Assembly: GCA_019096195.1 (NCBI GenBank)
Contig: JAGTXK010000073.1
Coordinates: 1,488,001-1,552,000 of the forward strand
Direction of reading: 5' to 3'
Origin: Boletus sp. NGJ
Taxonomy: Eukaryota; Basidiomycota; Agaricomycetes; Boletales; Boletaceae
DNA: 64,000 nt
In this document: positions 23,102-35,459 of the stretch, in pieces
How the letters are laid out: each line of letters begins with the position of its first letter
Position numbering within the stretch: position 1 is the stretch's first letter
Position numbers and translations under genes: made by a program
The notes under the pieces: model-generated
The model's database searches: none
The model's input: only the letters and a program-made list of their open reading frames with translations
What the model was told of the DNA's origin: nothing

Positions 23102-24304
23102 CGTGCCCTGCTTGCACATTTAGCCACTCGGATCACATGGAGAGCCCTATAGAAGCCTATTGGCCATGCGTGTTGTTGAGCCTTGGCCCGGCCGCATCAA
23201 ATCTTGTAGCCCTCCGGGAAATTAAACGAGTGTCCGAAATTGCGCTGGAGGTTAATGGTTAGGGCAGCGCCCTTCATGTCCACAGGCTTGCCTGGTCCGT
23301 CCGCCATTTATGGTTTCCGCGATATGAGGGGGTGACTAGGCCCAGTGAAGCGATCGCTCCGTGGTCGGCGGGGCGGATATTGGAGAGATATGCTTTATGA
23401 GTCGGTGACTCTGCGGCGCGATTATCTAGCCGCATCAAACGAGAGTCGGGCTGGCGTGTTTTGAAAGTGCGCGCCAACATTGAGATGAAGTGGCGCAAAG
23501 AGTTTTTTGGGGGTTTTATTGTGTTTGGGTCGCGACATTTATCGCGTTGGTGTCAACGTGGCCAGATAATGACGCTCCTTGTCAGCCCCTGTTAGTTGGC
23601 ACGACCCACATGGCAGGCGATAAGGCACAGCGATCAACTCACCATTAAAAGGGACCGCCAGCCAGGACCCACTAAAATGACAGTACTGCGGACAGCACGA
23701 ATATGAAGGTGAGATGATGTGCCGTCCCAAATTTTGAGCTGATATGATCGGGTTTTTCACTTTTGAATGCACCGAATTGAGATCCGGAGGAACGACGCTC
23801 GGTGGGACTTGCGAGCGGATCTCGCCGAAGGGACACTACGTTTGAGCGGGGTTAAAAAAGATGCCGCAACGGTGCGTTTCAGATTTCGTCGAGCTGAGCA
23901 GTAAGTTAAGATGGGTTTGACGCCGTGGCTGGCAGCAGGCTCTGTCCAAGGACACGACGCCCCCGTGCCACATGTCTCCAACGTTTTTTTATCTGTTTCA
24001 TCTTTCTATAATCACGGGACCGTCTGGGATCAGTGGCGGATGTGGACCGCTAGTTTCCGCTACAAATCAGCAGCGCCGCAAAGTCCGGGATATGATGCCG
24101 GGTTACCCTGAGGAGCAGAATGGAACATTTCCGGTCAGATCATCTTGATAGCTTCCATATGGCACTGTCATTTCCCATGCAGGCTTGATTGAGCCCAGTT
24201 CCATATTCTCGTTCCCAGATCCACGTTCCGTGAGATGGGGCGATAGCCACGGTGGATTACCAAATATATAACCCATCGTCCCCTCCTCCTCGCCAATATT
24301 AATG
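23102..24304. other. no recognised gene
   Basis: About 1.2 kb with only short frames on both strands and no family features. Parts near 24103-24300 form an open frame continuing past the SERF-like gene's last exon, but its sequence is not protein-like. Confidence 0.45.
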
Positions 24305-24688
24305 CTATTTACCACCTTTCGCACCTCGCTCTCCGCCCTCGGTAGCGGCCTTTTGCTCGTCGTTTTTCTAGACAAAGAGCCACGTCAGTCACATCGTGCG
24401 TGTGTCCAGCGTAAACACGAGGCTGGCCGTGCCTTTTGCTTTGCGCGCAGAATCTCTGCATCACTGTGCGAGCGAAAACGGCCGAGTGAGAGAGAAGAAG
24501 GGGTATAGCTATATCCTCTCATGCTTACGCCTCCTTACGTTTGGCTAGACTGCTGTTGCTTTCCTTGGGCTTTGATTTGTTCGTCGCTTGTTTCTTGGCC
24601 GCGCGTGCGCGGTCCATTTCGCGTTGGTTTCCACCTGATCAGAGATCAGTGCAGGGTTTCTGATGACGGTTAGAAACGTACGGGTCAT
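24305..24688 (-). CDS. SERF-like small EDRK-rich protein
   Basis: Tiny, highly charged proteins of this family bind unfolded or amyloid-forming proteins. From the minus-strand ATG at 24688, the first codons MTR are split by an intron before GNQREMDRARAAKKQATN. The chain continues KSKPKESNSSLAKRKEA, then after a second intron DAEILRAKQK. This is the SERF pattern 'M-x-RGNQRxxxRxxxxKK...RKxxDAEIxRxKQK'. The last exon that fits gives KNDEQKAATEGGERGAKGGK and a stop at 24307-24305. To reach it in frame the third intron must begin with GC rather than GT (after ...KQK). A GT donor ten bases on would give a long unlike tail. The product is about 72 residues, close to the family norm. Confidence 0.8.
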
Positions 24689-26908
24689 GGCTGGTATAGG
24701 AGCAGACGGGCGAGTTCGATGATAGCTTGCTGGCGGGGCTTTGGGAGATGGGCATGGAAGCCAAACACGGGCAAATAAATGGCGTTCAACGGCCCATTTC
24801 TGGAACGTCGAAAAGAAACCGGTCGAAGACGTCGTCCGCTGGTGTGAGAGGGATCTTGAGCGCTAGGCGTGGATTTAGAATCATCACGGATCTTCCCATC
24901 CTGTCCCATTTTCAGCGTTTTTCACGGTCCCACTTGGCCGGTAACTCAACTACACTCTTTCGGACTTGCTCGGAGCGCGCAGCCATGGCGGGAAACTTTC
25001 CACTGACAGCTCTACCGCGGGCTCGGCTCTTCGCGGTGTGTTACTCCATACAGCCATATTTGTCAGGACAGATCTACAACGGAGGCTCGATTTTTTTTTT
25101 TTTCTAGCGCAGGACAGGAACGACCCTTGATTTTCCTTTTTAAATGTCACCTATCCAATCACAGCCATCGCATGGCTTAGGGAAAGCGATAACGTTACTG
25201 CTCGAACGCAACGTGGGCATCTACCATGGATACAGACGTTTCCCGCGGAGATCGTTGTCTACTAATATTACCGGTGGGCTGCTCGGGTGCAGTGCTGCCA
25301 GCTGCGCCGTATCCCCATACTACATTGAGTGGACGTCAAATCTCCGGCCGTGGTACCACTTTGCGTGATTGACACGATAACAAATCGCTCCAACCTCCTA
25401 AACGTCGAAACCCCACGTCATTTCGTGAAGCGCTCAGGCGTATCAGTGTCCATTTTAGCAATCGATGCTGTCACATCCGACATCCTCCGATTCAGAGGTG
25501 TCCGGGTTTGACGTCGGGCCGGATAATCTTGACGATCCCTTCGCGAACATGCTGAATTAGACAAGTTGTGCGGCAATGGGGGATCATTAATCCGTACCCG
25601 TAGGGTTATCGATGCCGCAGCTGATGCCAGGATCTCGGCGCCCAATCCGTCATATGAAACTCCCGACGACATTGCATCGCACCGACTGGAGCGGAACGAG
25701 CTGTTCTGCTGGCAATCGTGTTGATTCATTCATTTGAACGACCCCCTACCACATCGAGATTCGAAGCTTGCAACGAAGCGAGCGGACTACACAGGTCTTA
25801 ATTAGGCTTCCCCGTCGTTAAGCGTCTCGGAGCAAAAAAAAATGGAAGCTTGGGCGAACCGTCTAGGGTTCCGTCAGGACAGGCTCGACGGGGATCTGCA
25901 AGAATGTGAACTCTATTCTGACCACACAAGAACAAGTCCGCGCGTGGCTTCATAGTCGGTGTTGCGGAGTGCGAAAAAAAAAAGAAAAAGAAAAAAGAAA
26001 GGTTTCATTCAACGGGAGGATGTGTAAACACGTTACTCAGGGCTGATGCGCGAGATTCACTGGTGGGTAGCACGTACATATTTGCATTTCGACAGGATCT
26101 CGTGACAGCCAAGAAAGGGATAACACGCGTGCCTAGCGCAGTATTTACACAACGGCAATTTAGCACGATCAGTTACCGAATGTGGAACAAGCGGACCCTG
26201 GAAACAATCGCGAGAAACGGTGGCCTAGACTGATCAAAGAAAGCTTGAAACCGGTAGTTCGGTACCCGCTCGATTGTCAGGAGGCACTGTTATCGCCTCC
26301 GAGATCTCTCCCTTGGCAGCAGGCCAATGCTGTCATGGTTCCGAACGGATACTCCAGTAATTGCAACACCGCGAGTGAGACCCTTGTGAAGAAGCCGTAT
26401 GCACACAACGGCTGCAAACACTCGTGTGGCTTCCTGTAATGATCCACCAAGGAGCGATGGCGGACAGGAGTGTCGGTTAAAAAGGGGTTGGCCGTTAAGC
26501 TCTTTAACTCACGGTCTGCCACGATTGGATAAGCTTCCACGGGACTCCACATGAGCGCGGACATGTTGTGGCTGCTCAAAACAGCAGTCACCACGACGGA
26601 CAACGGCAACGTGACCGTAAATAGAACAGAGCAGGCACGCGGCTATTTGAAGACGAGAAGGATGTCATATATCGGTGTATATTCAAATCAGACGTTCAAC
26701 GCGAGATCACTCTGAATCTCAGATCTGTCACCCAGCTGCTTGATTGTCTTTGATCGTGCGACTGGGGTGCGAAGGGCCCTGATCTCCCCTCTCCCGCAGC
26801 GTTTTCATATATATATCACCATCCTCCTCCATTTGTCAGTTTTCCCTTTCCCTCCTCGTCACCTCACACAAGCCCGCTCCCGTCGTCCCCCCCCTCTCTC
26901 GGCGACCC
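24689..26908. other. no recognised gene; long pyrimidine-rich leader of SSN6 at the end
   Basis: Short unassigned frames only, between the SERF-like gene and SSN6. A-rich tracts occur at about 25974-26000 and T-rich at about 25090. From about 26790 to 26908 the plus strand is strongly C/T-rich, as is common just upstream of transcription starts in fungi, so it is probably the SSN6 leader. Confidence 0.45.
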
Positions 26909-29900
26909 ATGTCCCACCGACACCCACCCCGTCCACAGCCAGACCGCGACGTACGCATGCACGAGCCCTCCCATCCTCACCCCCACGCACTCATCACCCA
27001 CCCATCCCATCCCCCACATCTCAACGGCAGCTCAGCCACCCTCCCTTCAACTCCCGCCAACGGTTCCCACCCACCCGCCAATCAGATCGTTTCCCCCGTC
27101 GTCGTCCCCAACGCACCACCCCCAAATGGCGTAGTCCCCCCTTCCTCGAGCGTAATTCATAAGCTCGCGGTCGCCAATGAGCAAACGTGGCTTCTCATTG
27201 GTGCGTCAAACGTGATCACATGCAGACCAAAAAGCGTATTTGTTTCCCAGGCCGCGTTGCTGAACAAATGGGTGATCTTGAGCACGCCATCACAGCATAT
27301 GAAAACGCCCTACGGCACAACCCGATATCCCTGTCAGGGCTGACCCAAGTTGCGGGAATCGCACGGATCAAGGAAAACTACCCAAAGGTAGGCTAAGCGT
27401 TTCTGCCAATCCCGTCATAAAACCCGAGGACGTCCGTCGCGGAGGCCGCCGTGACTCACATCGCCTTTGTTCCATCGATCGAGATCCTCACGTGCTCTGT
27501 TGCTGATGTCACTACCCTTCCTCTTTAGGCAATCGAATACTTTCAGCGCGTGCTTCAACTCCAAGAAGACAACGGCGAAGTATGGAGTGCACTCGGTAAA
27601 CCCCCTTCTCTGCTCTCTCACTTCCGCAATGCTCATTCCATCCCCGCTTTAGGTCACTGCTACCTCATGCAGGACGATCTCCAAAAGGCGTACTCCGCCT
27701 ATCAACAGGCCCTCTATCTCTTACCAAATCCCAAGGTATGACACCTGTTTCTGACTAACGCATCAACACGTAACATGGCTCTTGCTGCGCAGGAGGATCC
27801 CAAGCTCTGGTATGGCATCGGCATACTCTATGACCGGTACGGCTCCTTGGATCATGCCGAAGAAGCCTTCGCCTCCGTCCTCAAGATGGACAAAGGTTGG
27901 TGTTTACCCAAATTCCCTTTGGCACTTTTATGTACTCATTTAGCAGAACTAGATTTCGACAAGGCGAACGAAATTCTTTTCCGTCTGGGCATCATCTACA
28001 AACAACAGGGCAAATACGAAGAGTCCCTTTCCTGCTTTGACCGCATCCTCCGCAATCCTCCCAGTCCCCTCGCCCATGCCGACATCTGGTTCCAGATCGG
28101 CCATGTTTACGAACAACAAAAAGACGTAAGTCCGCAGTTGCTTCGATCCAGAGTGATACCGATCCCCCACACAGCATGTCCGTGCTAAAGATGCATACGA
28201 GCGCGTCGTCGCTGACAATCCTGGACACGCCAAAGTACTTCAACAACTTGGCTGGCTGTACCACCAGGACGGTTCATCCTTCCAGAATCAGGAGCTCGCT
28301 ATACAATATCTCACCAAGAGTCTCGAAGCTGGTAAGTGGTCATCTCCGCCCCATGGATTCCACCCATCGTTCTTTTGCAGACCCGTCGGACGCCCAAAGC
28401 TGGTATCTCCTCGGTCGTGCCTACATGGCTGGCCAAAAGTACAACAAGGCATACGAAGCGTATCAACAGGCTGTCTATCGCGACGGACGCAACCCGACAT
28501 TCTGGTGCTCCATTGGAGTACTCTACTTCCAGATCAATCAGTTCCGCGATGCCCTGGACGCATATTCGCGCGCCATCCGAATCAACCCTTACATCTCCGA
28601 AGTCTGGTTCGATCTTGGCAGCCTCTACGAGAGCTGCAACAATCAGATCTCGGACGCCATCGACGCCTATGCACGGGCTAGCGAGCTCGATCCTGGCAAT
28701 CATGTGATATCACAGCGTCTGCAGTTGTTGAAGAATGCGCAAGCAACAGGTGGACAGCTACCTGCCGCACCTGGGCCTCAGGATGTACACCCGACTGCTT
28801 ATGCGAGCGCAGTCGTACCCCCTCCCGGTCTCACCGGGCCCCCTCTCCTCTTGCAGTCAACATCGACGTCGAGTGCTTCGCGTCCCTTGTTCAGATCAGA
28901 TTCCCGTGGGCCGTCAAACGGCGACAATGTTCATTTACCACCACCCCCTGCTCCAGTTGGAGGTCGATCTTCACCCTGGACCATTCAGAGGAGGTCCCCC
29001 GCCACCCGTCGTTCTTGACGAGTCACGCCATCTGCCCTCCCACACGCCCTTGGCTCCGATGGATGTGGACCGCCCACCTCATCATCGCGACTTTTCTGGA
29101 CCTCGCGAGGCACCACCGACGCGTGGTCCGGCCGGTCACCAGAATCTGTTGTTGCATCACCCCGTTCCACAACCTCCTGAAGAATTGCGTGCTTCCGCTG
29201 CCCATGTGACGACCGGGCACAGAGAGGAGTACTTCAACCGTTCCGTGCGCGCACCCTCTACATCTGCTTCACCTCCACCCCCACCACGCCCTCGCTCGCC
29301 TGGACCCGGGTTCCCGACGTATCCCCCTTCAAGTCGTCAACCGGTCGGCCCCGCCGCACCTACCGCACCGCGGTCTCCTTATCCACGCGAGCCCTTGCGC
29401 CAAAGCGAGCGTGATATGCCATGGGAACGTCGCGGGCCACCGCCAGAGCACCATCGTGACTGGGATCGGGGACGGCCAGAGTATGCTAGTCACCATTCGC
29501 AGCAACCATACTACCCATCGCGTTCCCCTGGACCTCACCATCGTGTCGCGAGCCCGTTTGGAAACATCCCCGCGTTCTGCCCACCCCGCCGTCCATCATC
29601 CGCGATTCTGGGACTCAAAGCCGCCTAGCGGTCCTCCTCACCCGCGCTCACCTCCATCCGGACCTGCGGCGCCACCCGAGGGTGGGCACTGGCGATATGA
29701 CCCGGCACGATTTGACGCGCGCGAGACTCCGAGGCAGACGGAAGCAGCCGTGGACCAACGCCGACAATCCATCGCGATGGTCACATCGCCAGAGAACGTT
29801 CCGCGTGTTTCGCTTCACACGAGCAGCACGAGCAGCATGCGCATGTCTGAGTCCCCCAATTCGACGCCTGCTCCTGACGGGAAGGATCGGAGGAGGAAAC

Positions 29901-30826
29901 AGACCAAGGAGAAAGATTCGGACACGCAGAGTGTGTCGGGATCGATCCCAGACCTTCCGAAGAAGGAACGCAAGAGGCGTCAGCGACGCCCAAAGGAGGA
30001 GCAGGGCGCGAACTTGTCGGGTTCGTTCAAAGTTGGGTCGTTTTCGGCAAAGGATGCACAAGATACGTCGAGTTCGAACGGCTCTGGCAGCCGTTCTCTG
30101 CAGCCTTCTCCGACCACTGTCACTCCCCGCCCCCCTTCGCGTGTCGTGGATGAAGACTATGATGAAGGTGTCGCCGATGCACTCGTCGTCCTATCGCAGT
30201 CTCACGGTGCGCCCATGCACTCACCTACGTTGTCGAACGGCAGCAGGCATACTGCGACATCCCCACGGCCAGTGATTTCGCATCGCGGGTCGGTCTCCAC
30301 GTCGGGCAGTCGCCCTTCCCCTCCTGGCGGAACTTCTCTCAAACGTCCATTGAGTCCCGGTGTGGATGAGTTGGACAATAAGCGTACACGAGTCGAACCC
30401 ATGAAGCGCGGGCCGCCATCTCCTGCGGAGCGACACACACCCATTCCCTCCTCGCGGCCCTCGCCAATTCCATTCCGGAGGCAACCTGCCTCTCACTCTC
30501 CCGAATCTCGTCAGCACGCTGAAGCTGGACATCCGCCTCCCATCTCGGTGTCTCTGCCTCCTCATCCGCGTCCGATTGGCGCTAGTCACAGTTCTCACGC
30601 CAGCTCGTCGGCGTCTATCGCGCTACCTCCCATTGCGACATTGTCTCCTGCATCTACTGCACCTTCGCCGACGGACGACCGAATGGCCATCGATCGACGC
30701 TCTACAACTCCGCCGTCGAGGGGGAAGTTGTCTGACGTGATGAATCCGGCTGCGGGGTCTCCAACGGCCCGACCTATCCCATCACCGCCACGTTTGCATG
30801 AAAAGAAGGACCCTTCGCCTGCCTAG
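26909..30826 (+). CDS. SSN6: Cyc8/Ssn6 general transcription corepressor (TPR protein)
   Basis: Ssn6 pairs with Tup1 to repress many genes. From the ATG at 26909 a His/Pro-rich leader precedes about ten tetratricopeptide repeats spread over eight or so exons: EQMGDLEHAITAYENAL, AIEYFQRVLQLQED, DLQKAYSAYQQALYLLP, LDHAEEAFASVLKMD, YEESLSCFDRIL, AKDAYERVVADNP, KAYEAYQQAVYRD and FRDALDAYSRAIRINP, ending near YARASELDPGNH. A very long Pro/Ser/Arg-rich tail follows. Its reading frame shifts by one base twice, near 28975 (into RGGPPPPVVLDESRHLP) and near 29570 (into SAHPAVHHPRFWDSK). Both sides of each shift look like the real tail and no intron fits. A nuclear-type basic patch (KKERKRRQRRPK) lies at about 29960. 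The end is KKDPSPA, stop 30824-30826. Confidence 0.93.
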
Positions 30827-31210
30827 TCTTTTTTTTTTTTTTTTTTTTCTTGCTGATATGACTGTACATGACGAAAATGTTATGAAGTATTGCCCATTTG
30901 CACAGAGACCTAAATCATTTATGTATTACCGCGCATGTGTACATGTAGCTCGTTTTGCATCCGACTTGATAGAATCGATTTTTCCTTTTTGTTCAGACAC
31001 TAGTGACTACGCTGTGTGTGACGCACAACCTTTTGTCGTGTCACCTCATCTTTTTGCACAGCTTCACTTTTTCGTGGACACGACCTTTTTTTCAACTCGC
31101 GCACGCTCGCCACCAAGTACAAATCTCTCCAAGCAAGAACGCTAACAAGAAAGAAAGAAAGACAGTTCGAGGGTTCAAACAGACCGCTTCTTGATGTGTT
31201 TCGCCTTGTC
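30827..31210. other. SSN6 3' flank and ERF4 promoter
   Basis: A T20-like run starts at about 30829, right after the SSN6 stop. The rest is AT-richer spacer up to the ERF4 start. No gene seen. Confidence 0.45.
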
Positions 31211-33026
31211 ATGACGTCCCTTGAGCACGTTTCCATCGAGCATGCGTTGAGCCAGTCGTCGTCTTGGAGTGGAGATGGGGATGTGCTTGAGATCCGGAGT
31301 GAGGTGGAGGCGGAGGAGGTGAGTTTTGGGCTGGCCATAACCACGCCCGAGGATGAAGAAGAAGTGGGCATCGTTGTGGTAGGTGACGAGCAGAGTCCAC
31401 TACACACGGAGAGGAACGTGAACGAGCCGGAGCATGATGAAGATGCGAATGCACACGGGAACGGGGACGGCGAGCGTGACCACGTTGCGAGTGGCGTGGG
31501 CTCCTCCTCCTCCAAGCCTGTCGTTGCCTTTCGCCGGTCGTTGGCGCTGGGTTCTGCGTCTCGTTCTCGGTCGCGGTCAAATTCGAATTCGAATTCACGT
31601 TCACGTTCACGTTCACGGTCGGGGTCGCAGTCGCGGTCGTCTGTCAGGGAGGGATTGGAAATGGCGGAGTCGTCTGTGGCGACGTCGTGGACGCAGGTGG
31701 ATGGGGAGGGAGGACGACGGAGTGGGTCGTGCGAGGTCTACTATTGTCGATCGAGCGCGGACGGAACGAACGTGAGGGAACAAGCCGTCGACGTGGGAGA
31801 AGGTGAGAATGTGAGGACGCCGAGGGAAGGAACCGAGGTGGTGCCGCTGTCGTGCCTGCGCACGGATACGAGCGTGGGTGGAGGTGGCGATGTGTCGCGG
31901 AAGGAGGAGGTTCTTGTGGTGCAGGAGGAGGATATAGGGGAGGAATGGCATCCGTTGCGGTATAACGGCAAGGCACGGTCACGGGACGACGGGGAGGACG
32001 AGAGCAAGAAAGGCGAAGGCGAGGGCGAGGGCGAGGGAGAAGAGGATGTGGGTTCTGTGCGCCTGTTGGAGAGCATACATGGCGGCGACCAGTCTTTGGA
32101 GATGAGCGAGAAGGGGCGGGGGCGCAAGTTTGGGTCGTCTGGGCGCAACGCACGACATTTACACCTCGAGTTCAAGAGGCCGTCGCCGCAACCCTGGGAC
32201 GAGATTGATCCGCCTGGGGACAGCAACGAGATGTATACGTCGGACTATTACTCGACGCTCAACTCGAAACGATTTGCGACGTTGCAAAAGAGGTGTGTCG
32301 GTGTAAATGTCGTTGGTGATTTGCTACTCACGTTTCATTTCTAGCCGTCGACGTCCACTGATCCCACATTCGGCGTATTATTTTGGGCCACCGCCGCCCG
32401 ACTCTGCGTATGGGACTCTTCCAGTCGGTCAAATAGGAGTCCACCATCCACGCGAAATAGTTCGCATCGAGCGGGATTATGCGGGGGGTGAATTGATTCA
32501 GTTCTCCCCAATATTTCCCCTCGAACTGGATGGACGGGTACGTGGCTCGTAGACTGAGGTGGCCATTCATGTTTGACTGTCGTTGGCAGATCACGCCGAC
32601 TCAGTTTCACCAAACAATCAATGACATCAACGAGATTTTGATATCTGCTCATAGCATACAGCGTACGTTCGTGGACAACCTTTTGGCCGTGGTCACTCTG
32701 CAGCTGTCGACTCTGGTCATGTCGTCGCATTACGAAAAGGTGAGGGATTGGGTGTGATGGGTGGTATTGTGTCTGAGACAGGAGATGTACTTTTAGGAAA
32801 TGCGGCGGTTGAAACGGAAAATCGAGGAGATGAATACGGGGCTGTACAACCCGGTCGGGCTGCACATTCTGTGGCCACAAAGGGTTGCATTTCTATTTGT
32901 GAGTGACTGTCTCTGGCGATGGGGGCACGGTACTGACGATGGCGCGTACAGTTGGAGATTGAGTACTATGTGAGTCTTGTTCCCTCCGCCACGGGTGATT
33001 TTGCCGACGTGAATTCGTTGTAGTGA
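31211..33026 (+). CDS. ERF4: Erf4/Shr5-type palmitoyltransferase subunit (Golgin A7/ERF4 domain)
   Basis: Erf4 is the partner that stabilises the DHHC enzyme Erf2, which palmitoylates Ras at the endoplasmic reticulum. I take the ATG at 31211 (MTSLEHVSIEHALS), because the frame upstream opens only with GTG. The N-terminal half is acidic, with an Arg-Ser/Asn-Ser repeat (about 31555-31640) and a Gly-Glu repeat (about 32012-32040). The ERF4 domain starts at the second exon: SAYYFGPPPPDSAYGTLPVG, QIGVHHPREIVRIERDY, GGELIQFSPIFPLELDGR, then ITPTQFHQTINDINEILISA, VVTLQLSTLVMSSHYEK, EMRRLKRKIEEMN and NPVGLHILWPQRVAFLF, and the terminal LEIEYY. The stop falls at 33021-33026 depending on the last intron. 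Five introns. Confidence 0.9.
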
Positions 33027-33480
33027 TACCTATTTTCTGTTTAACATCGTAATTTAGTATGTTATCTTTGTTTCACTAGGCTATTCCTAGTGTCTTTTTA
33101 ACAGCGCCCATCCAATATGATTGCCTGCGTGGTTCCGTCGGGTGCGATGGAGTCACTTGGGGGGTGTTGCGATGCAGACGACGGATCGGAATGAGTCAGG
33201 AGAGATAACGACTCGGACCCGGGGGTGGGGAAGGGGGGGTTACGTACCTGGACCGGAAATGGACGGGGGAGTTGTGAACCCGACTGCGTCGGCGAGTTAA
33301 CAATGTGGCGTGTGTAAAAAAAAGTGTCATGCCGACTGGGTACGCACGACTATTGGGCCGAGAAAGTTGAAATAAATTAAATAATAAAATAACTGGCAAG
33401 ATAAACCGTAGCTTTGTCATCGCATTCGAGAGTCAAGTGGAACGACTTGGACGATCATCACAACACGTCAAGAGTCCACC
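33027..33480. promoter_or_regulatory. ERF4-YAP1 intergenic region
   Basis: About 450 bases without a gene. An A8 run at 33317 and an AT-rich segment at 33371-33393 precede the YAP1 start. Probably YAP1 promoter and leader. Confidence 0.4.
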
Positions 33481-35459
33481 ATGAATTACAACTCCCTCAA
33501 CTCCCTCTGGGACATCTCCCAAGCCCCCACCCAGTTCTCCCAGCTCCCCGACGACGACTTCCTCGCCCTCCTACAAAAGCAGTTCTCCCCCGCCGACCCC
33601 AACGATCACAGTCACAGCGTCGACCCTCAGAGCGTCCAGGACGGGCGACAGAGCCCTACATCTGACGATAGCAGTCCCAGCCCACCCAGCAACACCGATG
33701 CCACCTCTAGGCGTCAGTCCCTCCTCGCCCGCGCCAATGACACCGAAGATGCCCCTTTGAAGCGCAAAGCCAGCAGCGACGACATGGAGCCTGGCCCAAG
33801 TTCAAAGAACCAACACACTGGTTCGTCGTTCTCTCCCCCGATCTCTCGTCCCTCACCCCCTCACCCCCCTTCATTAGCCGACGACTCAAACTCCGCTAAA
33901 AAGCCGCAGCCGTCGAGACGCAAATCAACCGGTAACCCTCAGGTCCGTCCCGTCCCAGTGACTGTCCCGCCCATGTCGCTCATCGTGTCATTGCCGCAGC
34001 ATGACGAATCCCGTCTGCTCAAGCGCAAGGAACAAAATAGAGCTGCCCAGCGTGCCTTTCGAGAACGAAAGGAGAAACATGTCAAGGATGTAAGTACAGG
34101 ATGCACTGCCCCTGTCTCACATGTCTCATACCCCCCACCGCCCAGTTGGAAGACAAGGTGTCCGCACTCGAAGCAAAAAACGAAGCGACCGAAGCTGAAA
34201 ACACCAATCTGCGTGATCTCCTATCTCGACTTCAACAGGAAAACCTTGCGTTGAAGCAGGCGCAGTTCACGTTTTCCGTACCAAAGCCGACTCCGACGCC
34301 GAATGTGCAACCTTCCCCTTTCAGCTTCTTTGGCACGCCCTCTCCTTTCCCTCCCCCGTCCGCTGCTTCTCAGACCTCTTCAAAGTCTTCAGCGTATGGT
34401 ACAGACATTGACTGGAATTCACTCACCACCTTTGACCCATCCATGCTCAATGTACTCGACGAGCCCTCAGAAGTCCCTATGCAAACAGATGCCTCGTCTC
34501 CGTTTGGTCAATATGCGTTGCCACAGTCTTACAAGACTATCGCCAACAACCCTCTTCTCATGTCCTTTGTCGACGAATCACCCTCAGCATCGTCCAATAC
34601 CACAACTCCCGCTACCGCTAGTTCCCTTGATCAGTTCACCTTCAACTTTTCCTCGCCCGCCAGCTCATGGCCTTCAACAGCACAATCGACATCATTCCCT
34701 CAAAATAACGGACACACCGATTTTTTACATCCAAATCATAGCCTCGACGAATTATTCGGAGGAAATTTCATGAGCAACCAAGCTCCTCTCGATTTCAACG
34801 TACTAGTGGACAGCACATCGATCTCACCTGTAGCACATGCCAACGGTGTAAAACCTTCCTCTGCGTCTCAGAAACCCATGTCGTCACCGCCCTCGAATTC
34901 GACCAATTCATCACCGAGTACGTCGACTTCTCAAAGTCCATTCAGTTGGATATCACAGCCCGGAGAGAGTCCCCCGTCTGCGTCCGAGTCCACGCCTAGT
35001 AGTGCCAATGCCCCGGCATGCCATCCCATCATCCTGAGTCGCTCCGATATTGCAAAGCACATCGCTGCGGAGGGTGCATCGCCATTTACTGACCACCCCA
35101 ACCCGTCGCTCCGAAAGACGTCTGATGTGTCTTCAGGGGACATGATTTCCTGTCAAGGCTCGAATTTTCCGCGGACAAAGGAGAGCCCGGAGAACATTGA
35201 GGTGCTTAAAGCATGGAAATGTATCACGCAGAATCCCTATTTCAAGGTTCGTGTCCCATTTGTATTTGTTCGACGCGGCGCGTCATCTCAATGCGTTCGA
35301 GTACAGGATGCCGATATCAATCAATTATGTACCGAGTTTACAAAGAAGGCTCGGTGTGACGGGACAAAGGTGGTTCTAGAGCCCGAAGGCGTGCATCAGT
35401 TATTCGAAAAGTTCAAGGAACTGCAACAACAAACACAATCTGAGCATCCGAGCTCATAG
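33481..35459 (+). CDS. YAP1: Yap1/Pap1-type bZIP oxidative-stress transcription factor
   Basis: This factor enters the nucleus on oxidative stress when cysteines in its ends form disulphides that mask an export signal. The start MNYNSLNSLWDISQAPTQF is followed by a Ser/Pro-rich stretch. Two probable introns (about 33822-33877 and 33943-34000) join HTADDSNSAKKPQPSRRKST and NPQHDESRLLKRKEQNRAAQ. The basic region reads NRAAQRAFRERKEKHVKD. After an intron at about 34090-34144, the zipper reads LEDKVSALEAKNEATEAE with heptad spacing. A Pro/Ser-rich middle leads to a C-terminal cysteine-rich domain: ISCQGSNFPRTKESPENIE, LKAWKCITQNPYFK, DADINQLCTEFTKKARCDG. One more intron splits it. The stop is at 35457-35459. 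Confidence 0.94.

Noticed and set aside
31196-31210. Extension of ERF4 by five codons upstream
   Set aside because: That reading opens with GTG. The first ATG in frame is at 31211.
31209-32226. Overlapping long minus-strand frames opposite ERF4
   Set aside because: They arise from the repetitive GC-rich acidic and Arg-Ser coding sequence of ERF4. They are low-complexity Pro/Ser/Arg translations without motifs.
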